A DNA stretch of 64,000 nt, taken from Capnocytophaga leadbetteri (GTDB lineage Bacteria; Bacteroidota; Bacteroidia; Flavobacteriales; Flavobacteriaceae). Positions 36,096 to 42,542 of the stretch are shown one piece after another (position 1 is the first letter of the stretch; every line of letters begins with the position of its first letter). Location of the stretch: positions 248,001 to 312,000 of the forward strand of contig NZ_QBKG01000001.1 in assembly GCF_003054025.1 (NCBI RefSeq), written 5' to 3'. The notes beneath the pieces are model-generated. The model did no database searches, was not told the DNA's origin, and saw only the letters and a program-made list of their open reading frames with translations. The translations under genes and the position numbers were made by a program.

Positions 36096-37955
36096 TTACT
36101 TACTAAAACTATTGTTTTCTTTGTCTGTATCTACGCTTTTGTTTTCGGGGTCGAGGGCGATGCTCTTTATGTCTTCTAAAGGCATATCAAGTGTAAAGGT
36201 GTAAGTAGGATTGCCCCAGCCCCAAGCGGGTAATACGGTACGCGGATACGCTGGATAGGTGTTTGGCTTCTCGGCATAAGTCATTCGCAAAGGTACGTAT
36301 ACATAGCGTATGTTGTCTGCCTTGTCAGTTACCCAAAGGTCGATAGAAAGTGGCAGTCTGCCTACGCGTTTAAGGGTTACTTCTGTTTTATTGCCTTTGC
36401 CCTCTACCTTGCTGATAGCATAGTCGGCAGTATGGTCAGTCTCCATAAATTCGTTGAGGAACCACTGTAGCTGCATACCCGATACTTTTTCGGCTATACG
36501 TATAAAATCATTAGGCGTTGGGTTCTTGAAAGCGTACTCGTTGTAATAACGTTTCAGTGTTTTCTGTAGCGCCTCATTGCCCATTAGGTAATCTAACTGA
36601 GTAAGGAATAACAGCCCCTTGTAGTAAGCCGTTACTGAGTAAGCGTAGTTAGTTGCAAAACGGTCAGAGTGAGTGATAGTAGGCTCTTGAAAACCTGATT
36701 TTACTAACCCGAAATATCCCTTATAAGCACTTTCGAATGGGTTAGCCGTCTTTTTGGTTTTTAGGATTTGATGCTCGGCAAGGTATTCTATATACGAGGT
36801 AAAACCTTCGTCCATCCAAGGATAAGCAGCCTCATCGGTGGCGAGTAGGTGCTGAAACCACGCGTGCGCGAGTTCATGTGCTGCGGTGCCTACTAAGCGT
36901 TCGTACTTTTCGCCTCCTACCATAAGGGTACACATAGCGTATTCCATACCGCCATCACCCCCTTGAATAAATGAATACTGAGGCCAAGGGTATTTGCCTA
37001 CCAGTTGGTTGTAATAGTCGAAAACCTTAAGCATTGGCTCTTGTATCTGTTTCCAAGTGTCTTTGTACTTTTTGTAGATAAAGTGAATGGTCTTGCCGTC
37101 AGCCAGTTGGTGCTTATCGTGTATGTACTGAGGGTCAGCTGCCCAAGTGAAATCGTGCACGCGCTCTGCGATAAAGTGCCACGTTTTGGTAGCCGACTTG
37201 GTAGTAGGTACTTTCACGCCCTTATCTTCATAGCCAAAACCTATTTCGTTAGGATTTTGCAGTACCCCTGAAGCGCCTACAAGGTAAGTCTTATCGAGGG
37301 TGATTTTCACATCGAAGTTACCCCATACGCCGTAAAACTCACGACCTAAGTACTCGGTGGTATGCCAACCTTTGTGGTCGTAAGCTACCATTTTAGGGTA
37401 CCATTGCGCCATAGAGAGGGCTACTCCATCAGGACTGTTGCGCCCTGCACGGCGAATCATTACCGGCACTTGTCCTTCAAAATCTAAACCTAATACCGTA
37501 CGGCTATGCGGTAGTATCGGGTTAGGCAGGGTAACTTTTAGTATAGTACTTTCGTGCGATATAGTAGCGGGGACACCGTCTTGGGTGAGCTTTTTCACGC
37601 GTAGGTAGCCAATTTCATCGGGGGTGAGTTTAGCAATTCTGCTTTCGTATATAGGGCGTTGGGGGGTACCTACGTTAGTCGCCATACGTCCGTCGGGGTC
37701 GGGTAGGGTTTGCAGGTTAGCGTCCATTTCGCTGTTGGGTTGGAAAGCGTTGAAGTAAAGGTGAAAAAACACCGTAGTAAGGGTGTCGGGTGAGTTGTTG
37801 ATATAGGTAACTTTCTGTACGCCTTTGTACTGAAAGTTTTTGACGTTCATCGTTACGTTCATCTGGTAGTCAGCCTGTTGCTGCCAATGATTATCTTGCG
37901 CTTGAGCCGAAAGAGCGAGCGCTAAGCCGCAAATAGCGAGGATACTTTTCTTCAT
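36096..37955 (-). CDS. M1 family metallopeptidase (aminopeptidase)
   Basis: Secreted zinc aminopeptidase of the gluzincin M1 family, 619 residues. Signal peptide (1-19, LALSAQAQ). Zinc site HELAH at His360, Glu361, His364 with the third ligand Glu383 in PWMDEGF, exact HExxHx18E spacing. The exopeptidase motif usually written GAMEN is represented by GGDGGMEYAM (about 333), as in the Bacteroidota branch of the family. The N-terminal beta domain (25-240) and C-terminal helices are present. Own promoter, own 3' hairpin. Confidence 0.93.
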   Translation of the reverse strand: MKKSILAICGLALALSAQAQDNHWQQQADYQMNVTMNVKNFQYKGVQKVTYINNSPDTLTTVFFHLYFNAFQPNSEMDANLQTLPDPDGRMATNVGTPQRPIYESRIAKLTPDEIGYLRVKKLTQDGVPATISHESTILKVTLPNPILPHSRTVLGLDFEGQVPVMIRRAGRNSPDGVALSMAQWYPKMVAYDHKGWHTTEYLGREFYGVWGNFDVKITLDKTYLVGASGVLQNPNEIGFGYEDKGVKVPTTKSATKTWHFIAERVHDFTWAADPQYIHDKHQLADGKTIHFIYKKYKDTWKQIQEPMLKVFDYYNQLVGKYPWPQYSFIQGGDGGMEYAMCTLMVGGEKYERLVGTAAHELAHAWFQHLLATDEAAYPWMDEGFTSYIEYLAEHQILKTKKTANPFESAYKGYFGLVKSGFQEPTITHSDRFATNYAYSVTAYYKGLLFLTQLDYLMGNEALQKTLKRYYNEYAFKNPTPNDFIRIAEKVSGMQLQWFLNEFMETDHTADYAISKVEGKGNKTEVTLKRVGRLPLSIDLWVTDKADNIRYVYVPLRMTYAEKPNTYPAYPRTVLPAWGWGNPTYTFTLDMPLEDIKSIALDPENKSVDTDKENNSFSK

Positions 37956-37984
37956 TGTTCTTTATATTGAATTCGTTTTGAGGG

Positions 37985-38016
37985 CAAAGATACTAAAGAA
38001 TTAGCAAATTAGCAAA
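37985..38016 (-). promoter_or_regulatory. Promoter of the M1 peptidase, -33 box inside the TTAGCAAA repeat
   Basis: On the minus strand TTTG (complement 38013-38016), 20 bp, TATCTTTG (complement 37985-37992). Confidence 0.75.
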
Positions 38017-38020
38017 TTAG
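38000..38020. repeat. TTAGCAAA tandem repeat
   Basis: ATTAGCAAATTAGCAAATTAG: two and a half 9-bp units covering the -33 box of the peptidase promoter. Confidence 0.75.
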
Positions 38021-38039
38021 AGGGGAGTAGTAAAAAAAA

Positions 38040-38085
38040 CTTTGCCAAAAGTATATAGTGCGTTGAGCTATAACCTTTGGCAAAG
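38040..38085 (-). terminator. Terminator of the UspA gene
   Basis: CTTTGCCAAA (38040-38049) pairs with TTTGGCAAAG (38076-38085); on the minus strand a run of T follows the stem. Confidence 0.82.
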
Positions 38086-38118
38086 ATAATGTAAAAACCT
38101 ATTAAAAAGTAAAGATGT

Positions 38119-38946
38119 TTACTTTTCTAACTTGATGGTAAGTACAGGGGTATCGGAGTGGTTAACGAGGTCGCTACTGATACTGCCGTTGAAGAAGTGA
38201 GCGATACCTTTGCGCCCGTTAGGGAACATACAGATAAGGTCTATCTTGTTTTCTTTCACGTAGTTGAGTATACCTGTTTCTACCCTAATATCATTATACA
38301 CGTGGGTTTCGAAATGCTGATGAGCGTGTTCGGCTTCATTGAGGAACTCTTTCATACGATGATTGATTTCGTGAGTGGTGAGGAACTGGTATGGAGTATT
38401 GACATACACCAAATCAATCTTGGCGTTGAAGAGCTTAGCAAATTTTACAGCTTTCTCGAAAGGTTTTAAGAAGCGTTTAGAGAAGTCGCAACCGAACATA
38501 ATGTGCTTAATCTTTAGTTTTTCGTGCGGATTTTTGATAACCAATACCGGAACAGTGGCAGAGCGGATTACCTTTTCGGCATTAGAGCCTATAAATAGTT
38601 CCTTAGCCCCAGAGGCACCATTAGAGCCCATAAACACAAGGTCGATATTGAATTTTTTCACTATCTCGCCTACTGCTTCAGGGAGTGGCGATGTTTCTAC
38701 CAAGTCGATGATTTCTACTCCTATTTCTAACTCTTTATGCAGGTCGGCAAAACGCTGCTTGGTGAGGTTGAGGAAGTACATCGCTTCGGGCACAGATACT
38801 TGGCTTTCGGTCATCAAACGCAAAGGTAACTCGATGGCGTGTAGCAAGTATATTTTAGATTTGTGTTGCTTAGCTAAGCCTATGGCTACGTGTAAAGAGG
38901 CAATAGACTTTTCAGAAAAATCGGTGGTTACTAAGATGTTTTTCAT
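38119..38946 (-). CDS. Universal stress protein (tandem UspA domains)
   Basis: 275-residue cytosolic protein with two UspA domains (about 1-143 and 147-275). Each begins with the usual strand (MKNILVTTDFSEKS; KIKHIMFGCDFSKR). The first domain has the ATP-binding GSNGASGAKELFIGSNAEKVIRSATVPVLVIK motif (near 110-140); in the second the corresponding MFPNGRKGIAHFFNGSISSDLVNHSDTPVLTIK is degenerate. Own promoter and terminator. Confidence 0.92.
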   Translation of the reverse strand: MKNILVTTDFSEKSIASLHVAIGLAKQHKSKIYLLHAIELPLRLMTESQVSVPEAMYFLNLTKQRFADLHKELEIGVEIIDLVETSPLPEAVGEIVKKFNIDLVFMGSNGASGAKELFIGSNAEKVIRSATVPVLVIKNPHEKLKIKHIMFGCDFSKRFLKPFEKAVKFAKLFNAKIDLVYVNTPYQFLTTHEINHRMKEFLNEAEHAHQHFETHVYNDIRVETGILNYVKENKIDLICMFPNGRKGIAHFFNGSISSDLVNHSDTPVLTIKLEK

Positions 38947-38978
38947 AAGACTCTATTTTTTAGTTATTAATTTCGTGG

Positions 38979-39009
38979 TAAAGGTACGACTTATTTTTAT
39001 AACTTCCAA
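38979..39009 (-). promoter_or_regulatory. Promoter of the UspA gene
   Basis: Minus strand: TTG (complement 39007-39009), 20 bp, TACCTTTA (complement 38979-38986), one mismatch in the last base of the -7 box. Confidence 0.6.
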
Positions 39010-39084
39010 ATTTTTTCTAATTTATTTTTTTCTATTCTTTTGGTAATTGATAGATATTTGTACTTCGGCTGTTTTTTTGTTTAT

Positions 39085-39147
39085 CCTATATCGTTCCTAT
39101 ATCGTTCCTGTATCGTTTGTATATAGGAGGTAAAGGGGAGGGGGCTA
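39085..39147. repeat. Three 11-bp direct repeats plus purine-rich tail, copy 1
   Basis: CCTATATCGTT at 39085-39095 and 39096-39106, CCTGTATCGTT at 39107-39117, then a TATAGGAGGTAAAGGGGAG-type tail. A second copy lies at 59906-59964. The rest of the 413-bp gap holds the two divergent promoters and a 14-codon ORF (39243-39287) that I do not call a gene. Confidence 0.85.
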
Positions 39148-39180
39148 TAGTATGTTTTTCTGCTTTTTGTGGGAAAGAGA

Positions 39181-39193
39181 AAATAAAAAGTTT
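39181..39193. repeat. 13-bp direct repeat flanking the SH3 gene, left copy
   Basis: AAATAAAAAGTTT, identical to 40298-40310. It is directly followed by TTGAGGTGTCAA (39192-39203), also repeated at 40260-40271. Confidence 0.7.
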
Positions 39194-39221
39194 GAGGTGT
39201 CAAAGTATTTTCATATATTTG
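39191..39221 (+). promoter_or_regulatory. Promoter upstream of the SH3-domain gene
   Basis: TTTG at 39191-39194 and TATATTTG at 39214-39221, 19-bp spacer. The start codon is 138 bp further on, so the leader is long. Confidence 0.7.
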
Positions 39222-39359
39222 CACTCTGAAAATTAATGTATTATGGAATTATTTAAGGGACAAAGCCTCTTAAAAATACTGGGATAATGTGAAAATAATT
39301 CTTGAAGAAAGAGAAGTAGAAGAATCTAATTGGAATAACAAAAATATAGGAGAAACAAA

Positions 39360-40259
39360 ATGGACTGGAAAATTATAATACTTTTTTTAATAGTAACTTT
39401 TAATAGCTATAGTCAAAAGATAGAAGATTATACAATTTTTAAAGACGGCGAAGTTTATATTAACTTCCGTAGATACATACAAAAAATGATGCCTCAGATA
39501 GATGCTGAATTAGAAAAATACAGCTATAAAAAACCTACTGAGGAGCACTATAAGAAAGTAATACACTCTTTTATCAATAAAGATCTACTACCGCAAAATA
39601 TAGTGGTGTTGAATGATGATCTCAATCCATACATTGCTATCCAAGATAAGAGAATCATATATACAGAAGGAGATGAAGTAGATGTAGATGGACTTATATT
39701 ATTTCACCTTAATCAGTATCTCTTCTATAAAGACCTAAAGTCCTTAGAATGGCTAAAAGATAATCATGCAGATATGTTATCAAATTTTGTAGTTACTTTT
39801 GGTGTTTATAGAGATAAAACACTACTAAAATGGTATCTTGATGAAAATATTAATAATGAAACTGGCATACAGGTGTTATTTTATTATCGGAAGAATACGC
39901 GCGAATTTATAAGAAAAGAGATGGTGTTAGCGGTCGATAAAATGTTACGAGGGACTCCTAACGAACACGATTTTGCTATTAATGCAGCGAAATACTATGT
40001 TCAAAGATATTCTCACGACTTCGATAACCCCAAGGAAATAATTGATTTCTTATTTAATTCTTCAAGAGGTTATTATATAGAAGATCCTGATGGATACTCT
40101 AATATAAGGGCGGATAAGAGTACTTCTTCTAAAATTTTAGGTAAAGTAAAATCAGGCGAAAAAATAGATGTATTAGATGATACAAGCAATTGGTATCTGA
40201 TAAAAACTAAAGAAGGATTAAAAGGATATGTACACAAAAGTAGAATAAAAATTAAATAA
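39360..40259 (+). CDS. Secreted SH3-domain protein
   Basis: 299 residues with a signal peptide (about 1-19, LIVTFNSYSQ). Residues 20-235 are an unrecognised, largely helical region (KWYLDENINNETGIQVLFYYRKNTREF). The C-terminus (about 240-299) is a bacterial SH3 domain: GYSNIRADKSTSSKILGKVKSG, then WYLIKTKEGLKGYVHKSRI, usually a peptidoglycan-binding module. The gene is AT-rich and flanked by short direct repeats, which may mark an insertion. Confidence 0.8.
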   Translation: MDWKIIILFLIVTFNSYSQKIEDYTIFKDGEVYINFRRYIQKMMPQIDAELEKYSYKKPTEEHYKKVIHSFINKDLLPQNIVVLNDDLNPYIAIQDKRIIYTEGDEVDVDGLILFHLNQYLFYKDLKSLEWLKDNHADMLSNFVVTFGVYRDKTLLKWYLDENINNETGIQVLFYYRKNTREFIRKEMVLAVDKMLRGTPNEHDFAINAAKYYVQRYSHDFDNPKEIIDFLFNSSRGYYIEDPDGYSNIRADKSTSSKILGKVKSGEKIDVLDDTSNWYLIKTKEGLKGYVHKSRIKIK

Positions 40260-40299
40260 TTGAGGTGTCAATTAGTATGTAGCTAAATAGACACCTCAA
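40260..40299 (+). terminator. Hairpin after the SH3 gene
   Basis: TTGAGGTGTC (40260-40269) pairs with GACACCTCAA (40290-40299). An A-rich tract follows on the plus strand. Confidence 0.6.
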
Positions 40300-40310
40300 A
40301 TAAAAAGTTT
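40298..40310. repeat. 13-bp direct repeat flanking the SH3 gene, right copy
   Basis: AAATAAAAAGTTT, as at 39181-39193. It forms the upstream edge of the next promoter, as the left copy does for the SH3 promoter. Confidence 0.7.
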
Positions 40311-40340
40311 TGTGTGTTTCAAAAAAAAGTAGTACTTTTG
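40309..40340 (+). promoter_or_regulatory. Plus-strand promoter of the non-coding locus
   Basis: TTTG at 40309-40312 and TACTTTTG at 40333-40340, 20-bp spacer. No protein gene follows for 390 bp. Confidence 0.7.
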
Positions 40341-40360
40341 CAGCGATATAAAAAAGAGAA

Positions 40361-40392
40361 AGGCAGCAAGAAGTTGGGAGCTCCTGCTGCCT
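40361..40392 (-). terminator. Possible minus-strand terminator of the small-ORF transcript
   Basis: AGGCAGCA/TGCTGCCT hairpin; on the minus strand it is followed by a T-rich tract (complement of 40350-40360). It would end a transcript begun at 40558. Confidence 0.45.
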
Positions 40393-40397
40393 GCCCG

Positions 40398-40487
40398 TTA
40401 ATATCTGATTTTAAATAAGAATTTCTTTTTAGAAATCTGTATTAAGATAAAAACGGGTTTGAATCTAAATCGTATCTTTAAATTCAT
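40398..40487 (-). CDS. Candidate small ORF (29 aa), basic and hydrophobic
   Basis: ATG at 40487 preceded by GAGGAAAG, a good ribosome-binding site for this AT-rich context; stop at 40398. The peptide has a basic N-terminus (MNLKIRFRFK), a hydrophobic centre (PVFILIQI) and a basic/aromatic end (KKKFLFKIRY), resembling small membrane-active type I toxins. It lies between a minus-strand promoter (40558-40589) and a hairpin with T-rich tail, and wholly within the opposite-strand RNA. Too short to be sure it is translated. Confidence 0.35.
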   Translation of the reverse strand: MNLKIRFRFKPVFILIQISKKKFLFKIRY

Positions 40488-40557
40488 ACTTTCCTCTTTA
40501 TTTATCACAAAACACCTGCCCGTTTTGCATAGGCACCTTTGACTTTCAAAGGTGTTG

Positions 40558-40589
40558 CAAAAGTAAGGGATGCTAATGATTTTAGCAAA
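40558..40589 (-). promoter_or_regulatory. Minus-strand promoter facing the non-coding locus
   Basis: On the minus strand TTTG (complement 40586-40589), 20 bp, TACTTTTG (complement 40558-40565). It points into the plus-strand RNA, creating overlapping convergent transcripts. Confidence 0.6.
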
Positions 40590-40609
40590 ATTTTAACATT
40601 AGAAATTAG

Positions 40610-40639
40610 GGTTGCTTACTGTTGTGAGCAACCTTTTTT
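40610..40639 (+). terminator. Strong intrinsic terminator upstream of rimP
   Basis: GGTTGCTTAC (40610-40619), loop TGTT, GTGAGCAACC (40624-40633), then six T. It ends the non-coding transcript and insulates the rimP promoter. Confidence 0.9.
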
Positions 40640-40649
40640 CTGTTTTTTC

Positions 40650-40679
40650 TTGTTATTTCAAAAAAACTTCGTATCTTTG
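40650..40679 (+). promoter_or_regulatory. Promoter of rimP-nusA-infB
   Basis: TTG at 40650-40652 and TATCTTTG at 40672-40679, 19-bp spacer. Predicted start of transcription near 40686. Confidence 0.75.
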
Positions 40680-40698
40680 CACCGAATTTTAACTGTTG

Positions 40699-40725
40699 GA
40701 GGGGACGTTTGAGTCCCCTCTTTTT
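40699..40725 (+). promoter_or_regulatory. Leader terminator hairpin (attenuator) of rimP-nusA-infB
   Basis: GAGGGGAC (40699-40706), loop GTTTGA, GTCCCCTC (40713-40720), then TTTTT. It fills most of the 46-nt leader and ends 8 bp before the rimP start codon, so it would end most transcripts or mask the start region. NusA, encoded by this operon, stimulates such terminators, so autoregulation is likely. Confidence 0.75.
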
Positions 40726-40732
40726 ATAGAAA

Positions 40733-41200
40733 ATGAATTTTAAAGACCAAGTTAAAGCCTTAGTAGACAAAGCCTTAGAAGCTACTCCGACGCTGTTTCT
40801 CACTGATCTGAAAGTGTCGGCTGACAACGCTATCACCGTGGTAATTGACGGCGATAACGGGGTGGGAATTGACGATTGTATCGCCTTAAGTAGGGCTGTA
40901 GAAGCGCCTTTGGATGCTGAAGGGGCTGATTTTTCGTTAGAAGTAACTTCGTTTGGGGCTACTGAACCTTTTGTGCTACCTCGTCAGTACGCTAAAAATG
41001 TGGGTAGAACTGTGCAGATAACCATTACCGATGGCAAAGTGCAAGAAGGGGTGCTAAAAGGTGAAACAGACGGAGTGGTAATCCTTGAAACTGAAACACG
41101 CGAGCCTAAACCTGTAGGCAAAGGCAAAATAACAGTGAAAAAAGAACATTCTTTTGCCTTATCAGATATAAAAGAAGCTAAAGTAATCATTAAATTTTAA
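40733..41200 (+). CDS. rimP: Ribosome maturation factor RimP
   Basis: Needed for 30S subunit maturation. 155 residues with the N-terminal alpha/beta domain (about 1-78; NAITVVIDGDNGVGIDDCIALSRAVEAPLD) and the C-terminal SH3-like domain (about 85-155; LEVTSFGATEPFVLPRQYAKNVGR, the RimP signature region). First gene of the conserved rimP-nusA-infB operon, directly after a terminator-like leader hairpin. Confidence 0.95.
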   Translation: MNFKDQVKALVDKALEATPTLFLTDLKVSADNAITVVIDGDNGVGIDDCIALSRAVEAPLDAEGADFSLEVTSFGATEPFVLPRQYAKNVGRTVQITITDGKVQEGVLKGETDGVVILETETREPKPVGKGKITVKKEHSFALSDIKEAKVIIKF

Positions 41201-41210
41201 TTGAACGTAT

Positions 41211-42443
41211 ATGAATAGTCTTGAATTAATCGAATCTTTCTCGGAGTTTAAAGATGACAAACTGATTAACCGCGAAACCCTTATGGCTATTTTGGAAGAG
41301 GTTTTTCGCAATACCCTAAAAAAGAAATACGGCTCTGACGATAATTTCGACATCATTATTAACCCCGATAAAGGCGACCTACAAATATTCAGAAACCGCA
41401 TAGTGGTAGAAGATGGTGCTGTGACCAATGACAACCAAGAAATTGCGCTATCGGTAGCTAGAAAAATAGAACCTGACTTTGAAGTAGGTGAAGATGTTTC
41501 AGAAGAAATTAAAATTAATGACCTTGGTAGACGTGCTATCTTGGCACTACGCCAAAACTTGATTTCTAAAATTCACGAATACGACAGCACCACTATTTAC
41601 CGTAGGTTTAAAGACCTTATCGGACAGATAGTAGTAGCTGAAATTCACCATATTAGACACAAAGCTATCATCTTATTAGACGATGAGGGCAATGAGATTA
41701 TTCTTCCTAAGGAAAAGCAAATCCCTTCGGATTTCTTTAAGAAAGGGGAACACGTGCGCGGTATTATAGAATCGGTAGAACTTAAGAGTACGAAGCCTAC
41801 TATTATTATGTCGCGTACCTCGCCTATTTTCTTGCAACGCCTTTTTGAGCAAGAAATTCCTGAGATTGCCGATGGTATCATCACGGTGAATAAGGTGGTG
41901 CGTATACCTGGTGAAAAGGCTAAAGTGACGGTTGATTCGTTTGACGAGCGCATCGATGCTGTAGGGGCTTGCGTAGGGGTACGCGGGGCTCGTATACACG
42001 GTATCGTACGCGAGTTGGGCAATGAGAATATAGATGTGATTCCGTTTACGAACAACGTTTCGCTGCTTATTACTCGTGCTTTGGCTCCTGCGCACGTAAC
42101 TTCGGTTACCCTTAATGAAGAAGAGAAACGCGCTGATGTGTTCCTGCCTAATGAAGAGGTATCGAAAGCGATTGGTAAGTCGGGGTACAATATACGCTTG
42201 GCAAGTCAGCTAACTGGCTATGAGATAGATGTGTATCGCGAAGGAATTACCGATGAGGATATAGAACTCACTGAGTTTGACGATGAAATAGAGGGGTGGA
42301 TAATAGAGCAATTGCACAATGCAGGGCTTGATACTGCTAAGAGTGTATTGGAGCTTACCCCTGAAGAGCTAATGACGCGTACTGACCTTGAAGAGGAAAC
42401 TGTAAAGGAAATACAACGTGTATTGGCTGAAGAATTTGAATAA
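41211..42443 (+). CDS. nusA: Transcription termination/antitermination factor NusA
   Basis: RNA-polymerase-associated factor controlling pausing, intrinsic termination and antitermination. 410 residues: N-terminal polymerase-binding domain (1-125), S1 domain (about 128-195), KH1 and KH2 (about 205-340; GVRGARIHGIVRELGNENIDVI and the second GKSGYNIRLASQLTGYEIDV). The C-terminal part (345-410) holds only one short helix-hairpin-like acidic unit, so the E. coli AR repeats are missing, as in other Bacteroidota. Confidence 0.96.
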   Translation: MNSLELIESFSEFKDDKLINRETLMAILEEVFRNTLKKKYGSDDNFDIIINPDKGDLQIFRNRIVVEDGAVTNDNQEIALSVARKIEPDFEVGEDVSEEIKINDLGRRAILALRQNLISKIHEYDSTTIYRRFKDLIGQIVVAEIHHIRHKAIILLDDEGNEIILPKEKQIPSDFFKKGEHVRGIIESVELKSTKPTIIMSRTSPIFLQRLFEQEIPEIADGIITVNKVVRIPGEKAKVTVDSFDERIDAVGACVGVRGARIHGIVRELGNENIDVIPFTNNVSLLITRALAPAHVTSVTLNEEEKRADVFLPNEEVSKAIGKSGYNIRLASQLTGYEIDVYREGITDEDIELTEFDDEIEGWIIEQLHNAGLDTAKSVLELTPEELMTRTDLEEETVKEIQRVLAEEFE

Positions 42444-42498
42444 TATTGCGAGATGGGCAGTGCCTATTTTGAAGTCTCACACAAGGGGGCGAAAACAA

Positions 42499-42533
42499 TT
42501 GACGATTAGCAATTGATCATTGATAATTATTAA
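42499..42533. repeat. ATTAGCAATTG-type repeat tract between nusA and infB
   Basis: AATTGACGATTAGCAATTGA and a following ATCATTGATAATTATT, a degenerate copy of the dispersed short repeat within an operon. Confidence 0.45.
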
Positions 42534-42542
42534 AAAAAATAT

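Larger units (their letters stand above)
40347..40640 (+). ncRNA. Candidate structured non-coding RNA
   Basis: A transcript from the promoter at 40309 to the terminator at 40610 would be about 290 nt with no useful plus-strand ORF. Helices: AGGCAGCA (40361-40368) with TGCTGCCT (40385-40392); CACCTTTGA (40534-40542) with TCAAAGGTG (40546-40554). AACGGG at 40452-40457 can pair with CCCGTT at 40394-40399, or, as AAAACGGG (40450-40457), with CCCGTTTT at 40519-40526; the two pairings exclude each other, and the CCCGTT copies lie in a 10-bp direct repeat (40390 and 40515). It may belong to a known flavobacterial RNA family such as 6S-Flavo, but I cannot confirm this; it may also act antisense to the minus-strand ORF. 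Confidence 0.5.

Noticed and set aside
38375-39046. 223-codon plus-strand frame over the UspA gene
   Set aside because: Antisense shadow of a conserved gene; it crosses the UspA promoter and has no plausible domain.
39243-39287. 14-codon ORF starting MELFKGQ upstream of the SH3 gene
   Set aside because: The first residues recall the N-terminus of some IS1595-type transposases, but the similarity is too short and the frame stops after 14 codons. No transposase remnant or terminal repeats follow.
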